NCBI GenBank assembly: GCA_038030265.1 | Contig: CM075937.1 | Location: 25,710,198-25,774,197, forward strand | Length of the DNA: 64,000 nucleotides | Origin: Corythucha ciliata | Taxonomy: Eukaryota; Arthropoda; Insecta; Hemiptera; Tingidae | Direction: 5' to 3' | Shown here: piece after piece, positions 32,612 to 44,556 of the stretch | Position numbering within the stretch: position 1 is the first letter of the stretch | Layout of the letters: the number at the start of each line of letters is the position of its first letter | Notes under the pieces: generated by a model | Told to the model about the DNA's origin: nothing | Database searches by the model: none | The model's input: the letters and a program-made list of their open reading frames with translations, nothing else | Program-made: the position numbers and the translations under genes

Positions 32612-34121
32612 GTAAAAATAATCAATGTTTCTGCATTTTTCTGTCAATCCTCTGACTTTCCCGATACGTTTGTGCTCCAATGATGAGCTACTGAGCTCAC
32701 TAGGACATCTTCGGGATAATACTCATTGTTGGGGTATGGTAGCCCAAGGCACTCGTCGGGGGTAAATTCGGGGAATATTCAAAAATGTTGAACGGTGGTC
32801 TGTATAGTGTAGTTTAATTAAGAAAAAATATTTTTAATTATAGACGAATAGCGATTCGTTATTAACACTGGTTTCGGTACCCAATGCAACCCGGGGGGGA
32901 AAAGGGGTCGAAAATCGTTTTGAGATGGAAGGTAAGGACGAGTCGGGTTTTTCGGGAGGACGGCGAGGTACTTACTGCGAGTGCGACGGTCGTAGGTAAG
33001 TCTCTATCGAGGGCGATGGGGAAGCCTCTATCGAGGGCGACAGCGGTCGACTGACTATTTTTCGAAGCACGACGTAAACGACAATTTCGGGGTCGAATCT
33101 AGAATGACGAGCCAACGCTCAGACTTACTATAACTTCAAAAAACAAGAAAAAAGGGTTGCATCTGAACTCACTAGCCAACGCATGGAGGAGAAGAGATGT
33201 TGTCAGTATCCGCGCCTTTTTACCTCGCCACAACATAGGGTAGGATTGGAAAGGGGAACACGTGGTTGTATTGGGCGCTAGCTTAAATGATCAACATGGG
33301 AGAGAAAACTAAAGACAAGATTGAAAAATAAAGTAAATTATAATTTATACTAATTGATTAAAATGCAAGCTTTCTTAAAACTGTAAAAACTATCTACTAC
33401 TATCTGGTGGCGCAAAGTCACAACACTTATGAATTCGATGTATTTTCACACCGTTTGTCACTGTAGTCTTCAATAGAATTTCCTCTTCTCATGCACTGTT
33501 TCATTTCATCGGCATCCGGCCGATTACGTTGCATCTGTTGGGCTTTTCTGTCCCTTCCCCCGTTTGAACGTTGCATCCCATCCTAAGCAGGTATATGAGT
33601 AGGTGGCTGATTAGGTGGGCACTTTTTTCAATCATGCATTTATTAATCCTTCTCGAAATATACATAAGTAAAGTATTTTTGGGTAGAATGGTATTGGAGC
33701 AAGAAGATTTGCGTCCACGAAATAATTTCTTGCTTTGGTTCTTCTTTGAAAATAAAGAAATTAATTATAGATTCAAGCTGAATCAAGCGATATACTTCTG
33801 AAAGACATGCGCCGTTTTTGACTCATTTTTTGTTTTCATACTAATTTTATTCACGTTCATAATTATTATTCTGATTAGCCTTTCCTTTCATGCTGTTCCT
33901 AAGTGAGCTCATCCGTTGAATATTTATATCTCCGCTTTCCCCACCATCTAAAATCCGACTTTTGTAAGCTTGAGATATACATGATTTCCTCCTCTTTTGC
34001 TAACGGTTCCCTTGCAACCCTACAAAAACACTTTAATTTCATCCCGACCACCTAACCATTCCTCTGACCCTCTTTTGAGCTTACAAGTTGGAATTTTTTT
34101 TTTATTATTATGTGCATACAT
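32612..34121. other. unassigned intronic sequence
   Basis: No gene. A direct repeat TCTATCGAGGGCGA occurs at about 33003 and 33028. Otherwise AT-rich. Confidence 0.4.
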
Positions 34122-35312
34122 ACAGGGTGGATGCGTATAAGTGTGAAGAAAAAATTGGGTGAAATTATACCTCATTTGCGATCGAAAACACTCGATAAAC
34201 CATGATCCGAAAATCAAAACCCTTCGAGATACGATTTTTCAAACATCTTCTTAGGATAGCATCATTTTCCTCATCTAAATGTAAGTAACGCGCTTCCCAG
34301 CTGACATTCTGCAACATTTGACGGTGTATTCGGGAAGAGCACACTCTTTCCTGTAAGGACTATCTGTTTTCGTAAAAAAATAACTATTTCTGTGGCCTCA
34401 GCAACTCCTCAAAGTTTTGTGAAACAGGAATTTTTATGTTTTCAACGAAAGTCAACGAGCACTTTTTCCATACTAAATCTGCGTCTATCGACGTCAACGG
34501 ATCAAAAAAACTTCTTCAATCCGTTTCAAAACTACTCATGGGCATTTGTTTAATTAGTTGGCGATTTTTTCGGCAAAAATCACAACCTTTTAGAAAAAAG
34601 AGTGATTTTTCTATTCAAAATCGCTTCTTTTGACCTGTAAATTCAAGTAATCCTTGCGAATTTCAACATGCTAAAAATAATTAAAACCTCGTCTGAAGCG
34701 TTCATTGCATTGGAACTGAATGTGAACAGTTGACACTGAGCGTGTGTTGAAGTTCGCAAGGATTGTTTGAATTTTGCAGGTAAAAAACAATAGTATTTGA
34801 AGAGAAAAACCACTCTTTTTTCTAAAAGATTGTCATTTTGGCCGAAAGATCGCCAATTAATGAAACAAACGCCCATGAGTAATTTTGAAAGGGACACTTT
34901 GAAGAAGTTTTTCCGATCCATGGTAAGTCCATAGGCGCAGATTTAGTATGGACAAGTGGTGGTTGACTTTTATTGCAAAATTAAAAATACTCCGTTTCGC
35001 ACAACTTGGAGGAGCTGCCGGGGACACAGAAAATAGTTATTTATTTATTTTTTTTACTACGAAAATAGCTATACCTGGCAGAAATGAGTGTGCTCTAATC
35101 GAATCCATCGTCAAAAGTTGCAGAAAGTCAGCTGGAAAGCGAGTTACTCGCATTTAGTAAAGAAAGTGATGTTGACCTAAAAAGATGCTAGAAAAATTAT
35201 ATCTCGAAGGGTTTTGATTTTCGGACTATGGTTTATGGGGTGTTTTCGATCGCAAATGAGGTCTAATTTTACTCAATTTTTTTTTCTTTACACTTATACG
35301 CATCCACCCTAT
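34122..35312. mobile_element. foldback element, ACAGGGTGG end, next to a splice site
   Basis: It starts ACAGGGTGGATGCGTATAAG and ends CTTATACGCATCCACCCTAT, perfect inverses, with arms of about 550 bp. The inner part AAAATCAAAACCCTTCGAGA near 34212 is answered near 35200. The same family as 19057-20440. The right end lies 16 bp upstream of the next exon. Frames within it are arm sequence. Confidence 0.8.
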
Positions 35313-35328
35313 TCAACTGTTTCTACAG

Positions 35329-36007
35329 TGTGCGAAACATGGGTCCAGAGCATGCCTCGGAGTAATCTGAGCTCGAATGATCTTCCCTTTCACGAGAGCC
35401 GCTCCTGCCTCCTACATTTGACTCCACCACCGACGACTCACGCTCTCGTCGTATCAATTCTCCGCCTGAACGTTCCCTGCTCAAAAGGTGGTCTCATTCT
35501 CGGTGAGTCCACGCGACTCTGTGGAAAACTTCTCGAAATCCCCGAATCCGATCGAACGATCTATTTCCCCGACGGCCTGTCTCGTTTACTCGTCGAAGGC
35601 TCACCAGTCTTCCATATGTCGTGGCGCTACGTCGATCCTTGCTACAACGTAACACTTCTGACGAGAAACGCCTCTCTCGACATAGCACCCACAACTGAAA
35701 TGTCGTGCACGTACCGACTCCTTCTGCCGTACGGGTACAAAGCGTCCATCACATTACGTCTTCCATCCAGTTCTCAAGAGTCACGCCAGTTACTTGTACC
35801 TGTGTCGCCGTCGGCATATGAAAAACTCGCCGAATGTCCTGGTGTCGCCTTGGAATTGAAGGATGAGGCTGACGCATGGCTGTACTGCTCAACAAGCGTG
35901 TCTAACTCGGCATTCCGAGAACTTCAGTTGCTGTCAACAGGCAATGCTGTTCGTATTCGAGTGGAAGCGAAAGCTGGTCTTCTCGCCTACCCTACGTTAT
36001 CAATGAA
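35329..36007 (+). CDS. exon of CUB/C-type-lectin gene: CUB-like domain
   Basis: The acceptor TTTCTACAG ends at 35328 and the donor GTATGA is at 36008. The 679-nt exon begins by completing a Val codon, then CETWVQSMPRS. Cys spacing (CETW, SRSCLLHL, NVPCSKGG, TRLCGK) with alternating hydrophobic strands fits a CUB domain, which has four Cys. A second Cys-containing beta-type region follows (DPCYNVTLL, MSCTYRLLL, ECPGV, YCSTS). CUB domains are extracellular protein-binding modules. No stops over 225 codons and ordinary codon use argue for a real exon. It ends in two bases (AA), completed to Lys by the next exon. The open frame to the left at 35214 is transposon sequence. Confidence 0.75.
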
Positions 36008-36084
36008 GTATGATCTACTTTCTATTTATTTAAATACATATTACATATTTCTTCCTTATATCTGATGTTCATTGTTTCGCTTAG

Positions 36085-36288
36085 GTATGAAGCAGTTGGA
36101 GAAGAATCCCTTATAAAGGATTGTCCTTGGCCTTGGATTCGTCACTCAAATGTTTGCCTCCGTGTCGTTGAGTCTGAACCTCTTCCGTGGGACAAAGCTG
36201 AAAATGACTGCGTTTCTCAAGGTGGCCATTTAATTTCGATCAGATCTCAAGAGCTTCAAGATCTTGTCAACATTATGCTGTTTAACAG
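36085..36288 (+). CDS. exon of CUB/C-type-lectin gene: start of lectin domain
   Basis: A 77-bp intron precedes it (acceptor TTTCGCTTAG). The donor GTAAGT at 36289 is a full consensus. The exon encodes KYEAVGEE, then CPWPWIRHSNVCLRV, PWDKAENDCVSQGGHLIS and IRSQELQDLVN. This is the N-terminal half of a long-form C-type-lectin domain: CPxxW, the second Cys, WxxAxxxC and GGxL.SI. The second half, with the WIGL-type motif and carbohydrate-site residues, must lie in later exons that I did not find before the window ends. Whether it binds sugar cannot be judged. The full product is probably secreted or a membrane receptor. Confidence 0.75.
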
Positions 36289-37026
36289 GTAAGTTACTCT
36301 TCAATATAATGGCCTCGTAGCACTCTCCCTTTTATACAATCTAAACTCTAAACCAATAATTGAAGAGCTTAGAAAGCCCGGCTTAGACTAAATACGATTG
36401 GAGGTGGCACCTCCCTCATTCCCCCATCGCACCTATACACAAATCCTTTTTTCTCCTTAGAAATACTTTCCATCCATTTTCCTATTAAATTACTCAGACC
36501 CCTCCCCCCCACCCGCGTGCAATACTCTAACAAAACACTTCAATCACGGTATTTGTTCATTTTCAAAAGGTTTTACTACGTTTCTCAAGTTTTATGCGGA
36601 GGCGACAGAAAAATAAGCCATTTTTTTCAACTTCTACTACTGATAGATCGATAGCTCGATGTCTTAGAGAGAATGGAGAGTTAGACGAAGGCTATTCAAA
36701 AAGTTTGCCTTTATTTACCAAGGTCACTGTCGCGACAGCAATCAACGGACATGACCCGGTTCTCATGCCGATTTCTTTTGTTTTTTACGGTTCTTCGGGT
36801 TTCTGGTCCACACTTCGAATTTTTCGAAGATTTGTAACTCAAAGTGAGAAGAACTTGACCTTGTTATCGTCATTGTTATTTTTGTTTCGCAAAAATCGTT
36901 CAATGCCGACGGTATGCAGAATACATTACATATTATATTTATATTGGGTATAGTTCCACGATTAGATCCAATAACTTTTATTGTAAGAAAGTTTAGCCGT
37001 TTTCAGTATTTCTAATGGCTGTACTA
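36289..37026. other. intronic or flanking sequence
   Basis: No further exon of the lectin gene was recognised. The frame at 36594-36953 has no domain. Confidence 0.4.
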
Positions 37027-38891
37027 CAGGGTGTAACAGGAAAATGGGGCGTAATTGATATGTATGCATCTACATCACATGTAGGTAAAAAATGACCATA
37101 AGGACCAGGGTTCGAATATCAATCGTAGTTTTCCTGATTGTCAGTGCATCAGTTTTCTTCAAAACTCGGTCAGTATCATAGCAACCATTAATCCTAGGAA
37201 AATTTCAAGGACACCGTTGGAAAGAGCACAACATTTCCTTTCAGGTGATTCTAAAGTTAAGGTATTTCGTAACATTTGAACGCCCTTAAACGCTCAACTG
37301 AATGGAGAACCTTTCTTACCACCAGGTGAACTCATGGCCAATTTGGGGTAGAGATAAAATTATCATTATTTCTTGTTTACAAATAACTTTCTAGGCAATC
37401 CAGATGACTCGCTTGCTTAGCGACTGCCTTTCGACCAATAGTATTCGGTTGAGGCGTAAATAATTCTAGATAGCATTTGGGCTCGCCTCGAAAGCCTCAT
37501 GGGCTACACCACAGTATTTTCACTTCCATACACCCCTCCTACCTACAAAAGTTTAGCTCCATCTTCCCCAATATGGAGGACGGATTCACTCGGTTGTATA
37601 GTTGCCTTAACTTAATAGCCGATTCCTTGAATTTTTCCATTCTTGCTTGTCATTCAGCCAGCATTCACTTGATTCACTGAGGGTCGTACGACTTAGTCGT
37701 AGGAAGCCATTTATTTGAGCCCCCGGCCTAAGCAGTTTGATTTGAGTTTCAATATCAACTGTCCACCGATCTCTACTACGAATTATCTGTCAAGGAGAGA
37801 GTGGGAAACGGTAGTGAAGTTGGCAGTCACACTTGAATCCTACAGATCTGAAGCCCCAGGTTCTGAGCAGGGACCTGCCGTTTCAAGCACTCAGTATGAC
37901 CTTTTTTGGAGTCGGTCCAGCAAGGTCACCGGACTCAGCAGCCTTAGCGGACAGAGCAATTAACCAAAAAGGCTCGCAAAGACCTTTCGGAAGCAAATTG
38001 CCCGCTCGAGGGCAATCGCTAACGTACGTTTTAAAACTTCGGATGGTGACTGCTGGCGTTGTGGGTGATGTCATGTGATGATTGGCGCCACATGCTGATT
38101 TAAGTCGCCGGAGATTGATGATGGGACGCATGTGCCAGAAACGAAAAGGAGAATAAAATATTGTTGAACAGAACTCGTTAATTTATAAAGCCCTAAAATA
38201 GGTTTAAAACGTTTTTGACGAGTTTTCAAGTATTTCGAACTGTATCTAGTCCAAATAATTAGGTCTGTTCCAGCAATGTGTTTGGAACAAGTTCGGAGCA
38301 GAGTTGCCATGGGGCCAGCCAATAAAATGTAATCAACTTAAATTTTATGGGCTGGTCTCATTGCTTTGCTGGAACAGACCTATTGTTGGAAAGCAGGAGA
38401 TGGTTCTGATCGCTTCAGTAGGGCTCGAAGGGTGCCTGAGGGTTCTGCTTACGACAAGCCAAAAACGACAATTTTTTGGGACCGTTTCCAGTTTCTTGCC
38501 TCTGAAACAAACGATCCTACGCCTAAAAATTCGATTTGACTGAAGGAAGAGGATACAATTACGCGTCAATTGGAAAAACGAGTCTAAAATCGGTTCAGCA
38601 GAGCAGTTGCTACGTCTCATCGAAAAATCAATTATTCCCCTTATTTAGTATCATCTGAAAGAAAATTTTGTGCGCTTTCCAAAAGTTTCCTTGAAATTTT
38701 CTTAGGATCAATGGTTGCTAGAATGCCGAGTTCTGAAGAAAACGCCTCATGCATTGGGAATCAGGAAAACTGCGATTTCTCAGAAACGGTTGACATTCGG
38801 ACCATGGTCCATGTAGTCATTTCTGACCCACATGAGATGTAGAATCACCCATTTCAACTAGGTATGCTCCGTTTTCCCGTTACACTCTGTG
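37027..38891. mobile_element. long inverted-repeat element, ACAGGGTGTAAC end
   Basis: It begins ACAGGGTGTAACAGGAAAA and ends with the inverse of ACAGAGTGTAACGGGAAAA. The arms (about 250 bp) include CATCACATGTAGGT/ATGACCA and the block around GGACACCGTTGGAAAGAGCA against TGTGCGCTTTCCAAAAGTTTC. The centre of about 1.3 kb has no coding frame I recognise and holds a nested MITE. Confidence 0.65.
38261..38381. mobile_element. MITE, 121 bp, nested
   Basis: The ends AGGTCTGTTCCAGCAATG and CTTTGCTGGAACAGACCT are inverses, in a TA context. A related end, AGGTCTGTTCCACCAAT, occurs at 12836 with GGAACAGACT nearby. Confidence 0.7.
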
Positions 38892-40337
38892 TAGCATACA
38901 TGCACTAGTAGCCCTAGTAGTCTACGTTATTAGCCTTCCCTCGTTGAGGTGTGTCATCAATGTACCCAAAGTTATACGTGTATGTCGTGGTCACAAGCCA
39001 TAACTTGGCATTTCATGAAATGCGCGCTCATCGGGTAATAGTCAGATAAGAACACTATCTGGTCAGGAATTTGTTCATTTAATGAAATGCATCCTGTCTC
39101 TGGGCGCTTTATGAAATACATGAGTATACCACCATGCGACCAATCATTTCCAGAAATGACCAGAGTGACTGCGGCCACTTGATGAAATAATCGCGTATTT
39201 CATGAAGTGCCCAGAGGCAGGATGGATTTTATGATATGGCCATCCTGATCAGATGGTGTTCTAACCTGACTGTTACTTCTAACTGACTGTTCTCTAAATG
39301 GCACTAAAAATGTATATGTTGAGTCCTACGTGAGTTCAGAAACACTTTTATTAGCCCAGATTCTCAAATACAACAAAAAAAAGTAGTTTTCCACGACGAA
39401 AATGGAACGGGCTACAGCCTATCTAAATTGTTGTTCTAAAATCGCCTCTTTTCAACCCAAGTATATTCATTGTGTTTTACTTAGGACTATTTTGTAACTT
39501 TTTTTTTTTGGATTTTTTGTACGAAAGAACGAAGACGAATGATTGAAGGAGGATTGAAAATTGAGTAACGATTGATGGTTACAGTCGTTGATGGATAAGG
39601 GTCGGTAGTTGAAGATTAGTTGATGTGGGCTGAGGGTTGATTATTGATTATGTGCGACGAAGAATTTTGGATTTAGGGTTATGGAAATTTTGGTATTTGA
39701 GGAATGAAGACTGCGTGATTGATGCTCCAGGGATTGTGTGGAGGACCACTCGATACTTCCATGTTCCCGTCCGTTTTTGGCGTTCATGAATAATGCATTG
39801 GTACAAACAAAATAAATAAATAAAAATAAACAAGAAAACTTCTATGGCCGTATCAATTTTTTCAGTACTTCGACCCCTCCGATTTCGTGCTGGTTAAAAG
39901 GGTGACATGCTGATATGGGCGCGTTAGTCGAAAAATGCGAAATAAAACTCGAGCGCCCATGTTACCTGGTTACTTTACATACTAAATTTGTTGGAAATTT
40001 ATCGCTCAACAAGTTTTGTGAGTGAAGATTTTCCTCGAAAGTAACTCATTTTCAGGATATGAATGATTTTGTGGCAAATAATTTTTGAAGTAGTCACGCC
40101 AAATCCTACTCCTCCCACAATTTTCGCTTAATCTCGGGTACAAATATTTGCAATTAAGATACAAAGGGGCTCTTGCGGCCCCTTTCTGCAATTTCGACCG
40201 TCATTTTGTGCTACTGATCCTTTTGCGCTAAAAACGACGATTATTCAAATATTGTAGTCAATTCGCAAGGAAATTTCACGAGGAATCCGAAAAAATATTT
40301 AAAAAATTCTGGAATCACTTGTTCTGAAGACATTTTG
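38892..40337. other. mostly unassigned, with one inverted-repeat element
   Basis: At about 39036-39278 there is an imperfect inverted repeat (AGAACACTATCTGGTCAGGA against ATCAGATGGTGTTCT; GCATCCTGTCTCTGGGCGC against GTGCCCAGAGGCAGGATG), probably a MITE of about 240 bp. A degenerate tract rich in GATTGA-like words lies at 39535-39665. No gene. Confidence 0.45.
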
Positions 40338-40586
40338 GTACGGGGAGAACATGTCCGATTAACAATTTGTTCTCAAAACAAAGGCCCGATTTGTGCCTCT
40401 CATACCAAGAAATAGCCAGGTTTTCATTTTCATGCAATTTATCGAGAAAAAAAAAGCGACAGACCGGCAGCTTGTCGAAAATCACTTTTTTCAACTTTTC
40501 GGGGGATGTACATCATGAATGTGAAGTCAGCTCAGACTCGATTTTTTTCACGAACCCCATACTTCCATTCCCGTAGGGAACATGGA
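40338..40586 (+). repeat. dispersed repeat, copy 1
   Basis: About 250 bp homologous to 55378-55626 in the same orientation: TACGGGGAGAACATGT at the start, CTCATAC.AA.A.ATGGCCA-like middle, AGACCG.C.G, CACTTTTTTCAAC, and ending CATTCCCGTAGGGAACATGG. Diverged, with no coding frame in common. Confidence 0.65.
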
Positions 40587-41213
40587 CCCACTAGAAGAAG
40601 ACTTCACCCTTTAAGCTCGGGCTCAATTTTCTGTCCACTGCCACGGGGAACAGTGGTCGCGTGTAGGACCAACCCTTTTATTCCCCAAACGCACGCCTTT
40701 TTTTTTTTTTTAATCGAAGGAGAAAATTGATTTTCGTAATCTTTTGTGAGTTGTTCTGGGAGACACATTCTTCATTATCTTTAAAAATAGTTATACAATG
40801 ATGCCGAAAATGGCTATACAATCAAAAATGGTCTCTTCAGGGACCACAGGGACAGGGAGTGAACGATAAATGGGCGTACCTCTCAGCCATAAGCCAAGAC
40901 GGGTGGTCTTAGGCCACCCGCCTAAGACCACCCTCGAATACCACTCTAGTCGTTATTTATATTGGATAAATTTATATTTACTTTGTATGATAAAAAAAAG
41001 CTGCAGCCTCGTCCACGATTATCATTGATGTAGGCAGGCGCGGATCCAGGATTTCGTCAAGGGGGGGGGGGAGCTAGACTGAAATTCCCCCACCCCCACC
41101 CATCACCATAATCCGAGGTAGGAGGATAAAAATCTCTTGATCTATTTTACATTTAAAGGATTTGTAGAATTTTGTGGCACCTTGTGGATGAATGAATTTT
41201 CTACTCACTTATT
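40587..41213. other. unassigned, with a perfect hairpin
   Basis: A 14-bp perfect stem (GGGTGGTCTTAGGC / GCCTAAGACCACCC) with a 5-nt loop lies at 40901-40933. A G run is at 41062-41071. No gene. Confidence 0.5.
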
Positions 41214-41664
41214 TAACCTTTTAGTGCATTTCATTTATGTCAAAATGCACTATTGGTCTCGTCGTGATGGTGGCAAACATGGGTCATGGCATGTTTTTTT
41301 CATGTTTCAGAACCTCTAGAACACGAATTTAGTGGTTTCCGGAATTCATATATATATATATATCGAGGAGTCATGAAAGCGGATCGTAAATAACGGGCTG
41401 TTCAATTAATATGTTTTTGACAATTGAGTATTTAATTAATTAGACGTGGATGTCAAGGACTCCATAAAATGACTAAATATTAATTGATTTTATCTAGGTC
41501 TGAAGATGATGAGTACATAAAAACATCGAAAACCGGTTAACCTAAAAAATTTTTTAACAAATTTCGCTCCGGCAGCTGGCGGTCGGAAAGAGTGCATTTC
41601 ATTTCGTATGCGGATACCCTAAGCCGTCCCAGAAGTAATAATGTTAAGACCATGATTTGTTTCG

Positions 41665-42062
41665 TTAAGGGGGGGTTTCAGGCGGGTTTCCTCGACCCCT
41701 TCCCAGTCGCCCCTCGCCTAAACTTCGCACATAAATTTTGGCTCCATTTCTGCGTCAATATTCGATTTCAACGTCTCATTTTAAACTTCAGGAAGTTCTA
41801 CAGTGACGTTAGATCTTGCTTTTTCAAATTTTATCCCTAAAATAACCCCAAATCACTTTACAACTTGAATGTGTTTTAAGGTAATTTTAGGGATGAAATC
41901 TGGAAAAGCAAGATCTAACGTCACTGTAGAACTTCCTGAAGATTAAAATGAGACGTTGAAATCGAATATTGATGCAGAAATGGAGCCAAAATTTATGTGC
42001 GAAGTTTAGGCGAGGGGTGATTGGGAACGGGTCGAGGAGACCCGCCTGAAACCCCGCCTTAA
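41665..42062. mobile_element. 398-bp palindromic element
   Basis: The arms of about 180 bp are inverses around 41865: CAGGCGGGTTTCCTCGACCC against GGGTCGAGGAGACCCGCCTG, and AGGAAGTTCTACAGTGACGT against ACGTCACTGTAGAACTTCCT. The arm is related to the repeat at 63559-64000. Confidence 0.75.
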
Positions 42063-42117
42063 TGTTTGACCCTTCCTCGTACAGTTTGAAGCCGGGTTTG
42101 TTTAAGCTGAGCTTAAT

Positions 42118-42643
42118 GGGAATCAAAGGCTACTTCAAAATGAAATCATCGTACCGAATATAATGCTTCTGGAACCAACTGGTGACTTGTAGTGATTTTT
42201 TTACCAGTTCAAGCCATATTACCCCCCCCCCTCCAAGTCGACCGATTTGGCCCAAATGCAATACCAACCGAGGTCGTACGACTACTGATTTCCGGGCCAA
42301 ATCTCGTTCCGATAATTTAATTTCTTCGAGAGTTATCGTGCTAACAAGATCACACACTTACTTCCACTCTGGGGGCACCACCCCCTCCACCCTGACTTTT
42401 TCAAAAAATTAAAACGGGAATCAAAGGCTAGTCTAGCATGGAGTATACGTACCGAATATGATGCTTCTAGATTCAACTGGTGATTTGTAGTGATTTTTTG
42501 ATCATTTCAAGCCCTATTTCCCCCCTCCCGACCGATTTGGGCCTAATGGAATTAATACCGACCGGGGTCTTATGACTACTGATTTTTGTGCCAAAGCGCG
42601 TTCCGCTAAATTAACTTCTACGAGAGTTATCGTGCTAACAAGA
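42118..42643 (+). repeat. tandem pair of ~230-bp direct repeats
   Basis: Unit 1 (42118-42349) and unit 2 (42416-42643) both start GGGAATCAAAGGCTA, share TGATGCTTCT/TAATGCTTCT, GACCGATTTGG and ACTACTGATTT, and end GAGAGTTATCGTGCTAACAA. Diverged by perhaps 20% by eye. Confidence 0.65.
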
Positions 42644-42830
42644 AAACGGCCATAATATATATATCTAAATAAACCAATATATAAAGATATATACATATAT
42701 GAATTCCAGAGACCACTGAATTCGTGTTCTAGAGGTTCTGAAATATGAAAAAAACATGACATGACCCATGTTTGCCACCATCACGACGAGACCAATAGTG
42801 CATTTTCAGAATGAAATGCACTAAAAGGTT

Positions 42831-44548
42831 ATAGAGTTTTCCATTAGCACAAAAAGTAGAGCTGGGGCTGCTCCGGGTCTGATCTGATAAGAGTTTGAAG
42901 ATTCCATTTGCCAATTGATCCTCAGCAGAGCGACTTTTTATTCGTTCCATTTATCCCTACGCTCCTACATGGATCAGAGCTAGAGCAACTTCAACTGCTC
43001 CGTCAAAATCGACGGAGCGGTAAACCTCTCTTGGAAGGTTCATTGTGATAAGCATAGTTTTGATTTGAGTTCGTATTTTGATTTCCTTCGCGGATGAAGC
43101 CAACGATTTGTTGAACGAAAGCGGTTTAACAATCATTCAAGTTCTGTTATTCGTAGGTACCATTATCGTCGATTACTCAACAGATCCAGAGAAGTGGTCA
43201 GATGAAGCCACTAGGCTCATTTTGAAATGTATGGATAACTCTAGTCTAGAGTCAAGCTCGTCCGACGAAAAATATGAAAATAAGAAGAATACGTGGGCTA
43301 TTATTGCAGCATAAATCAATAAGGAGAAGACGGAATAACAAAAACCTAGTACCAGTGTTTCAATCGTTACAAAACGGTTCATCCGGATTCTCTACATTAA
43401 TGAAGTTATTCATCTTTATGTATTACATATTTTCCCCAAAGCCCATTCCTTCATTTTTCCTGTCGCCACAGAGCGTGTTTGCTGACCGAGAATGTCTAAA
43501 TTCGCAACTTGTTGTTATTAGATATTAATTAAGTTCTTGGAAGAACATTATTAATGGAATTGGGCATTGAACTCACGAAGGGATGCGCCCGATTTGTTCA
43601 CAGTCATGCTAATAAGTACATTCTCGCTAATAAATACAAGCACTCCACACAAAAATATACAAGTGCTCAGCTCATGCACGTAAATAAATATGTACTTCCA
43701 TTCAATACAAACACAAAAACTACAAAACAGTCATGAGGAGAAAGGTTGTTATTAAAGAGCGCTCTCTTCCACATGTTAAAAGTCTTTCCATTTTAACCCA
43801 CTCTTAGCCAGATTTTGGTTCGATCCGAGCGGGCTTGTGACGTCACAAGAGCCGCCCCAGAGCACTTTTGAAATGGCAAAAGGAAAGCGCTATTAAATAC
43901 GTGAGTAGACAATTCATTCATCCACAAGGTGCATCGAATCCTCTCACAAGTCTTTACCTGCAAAGTGCAAATTATGCCCAACTATGAATTTTGCAGCAGT
44001 TTTTTTCTTGGACAGGAGCAGGTATATTTTTCCGTTGAAATATCAAAGACCGCCGGAGTATATTTTTCCGTTGGAATATCAAAGACCGCCAAGATCAAAT
44101 TTTTCTTGCATTATAGCGTTGGTGTACATATTTATTCATAGTGAATTAAATTACGGAAACGAAAACAATCAAAGTTGTATGAAGAAAAAAAGTTAAAATT
44201 GGAGGCAACCATTGCCAAAAGAGGGGCGAAATAACCACGGTTTCATTAGTCAAGGGCCAGTTCAAAGAGCTGAATCGATAGTTACCGGTCAAAATTCCTG
44301 GTTTTGTGACCAAACAATTAGTCCAAGGTGCTAAGTTTGCTCGTGTAATGTTCAAAACCGGTGTAAACCGATTCCGGGAACTGGTTAATATTTTCTAGTA
44401 TGAATATCATGCCACAAAATTTCCAGTTTTTCGGCCAAGAAACTGACCTACCTTTACCGATTTAAGGCCTACCTGGCGAGGCGCATTCTGGGACCCTTAG
44501 GGCTTATGTTCCTGGTTCTATTCTATTCTATTCTGGTACATAGTACTT
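42831..44548. other. unassigned, with a possible Myb/SANT-like fragment
   Basis: A plus-strand stretch at about 43157-43314 reads DYSTDPEKWSDEATRLILK and later NKKNTWAIIAA, reminiscent of a Myb/SANT-like domain of transposon proteins; a stop ends it and no continuation was found. The block GTGAGTAGA.AATTCATTCATCCACAAGGTG at 43911 is the inverse of 41174-41208. No gene is otherwise seen. Confidence 0.35.
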
Positions 44549-44556
44549 GAAGAACT
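44549..44556. repeat. target site duplication, left
   Basis: GAAGAACT, identical to 45807-45814, directly outside the inverted ends of the FLYWCH element. Confidence 0.8.

Larger units (their letters stand above)
41214..42830. mobile_element. 1.6-kb nested inverted-repeat element
   Basis: The outer arms 41214-41362 and 42691-42830 are inverses (AACCTTTTAGTGCATTTC; GGTCTCGTCGTGATGGTGGC; AGAACCTCTAGAACACGAAT). Inside lies a near-perfect palindrome (41665-42062) and then two direct repeats (42118-42349, 42416-42643). Several nested insertions or duplications are implied. The frames here are mirror images and not proteins. Confidence 0.7.

Noticed and set aside
35214..35328. N-terminal extension of the CUB exon from a Met at 35214
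   Set aside because: This stretch is the end of a transposon and lies before a good splice acceptor.
43078..43314. A complete host Myb/SANT gene
   Set aside because: Only about 50 residues resemble the domain, a stop follows, and no continuation was found.
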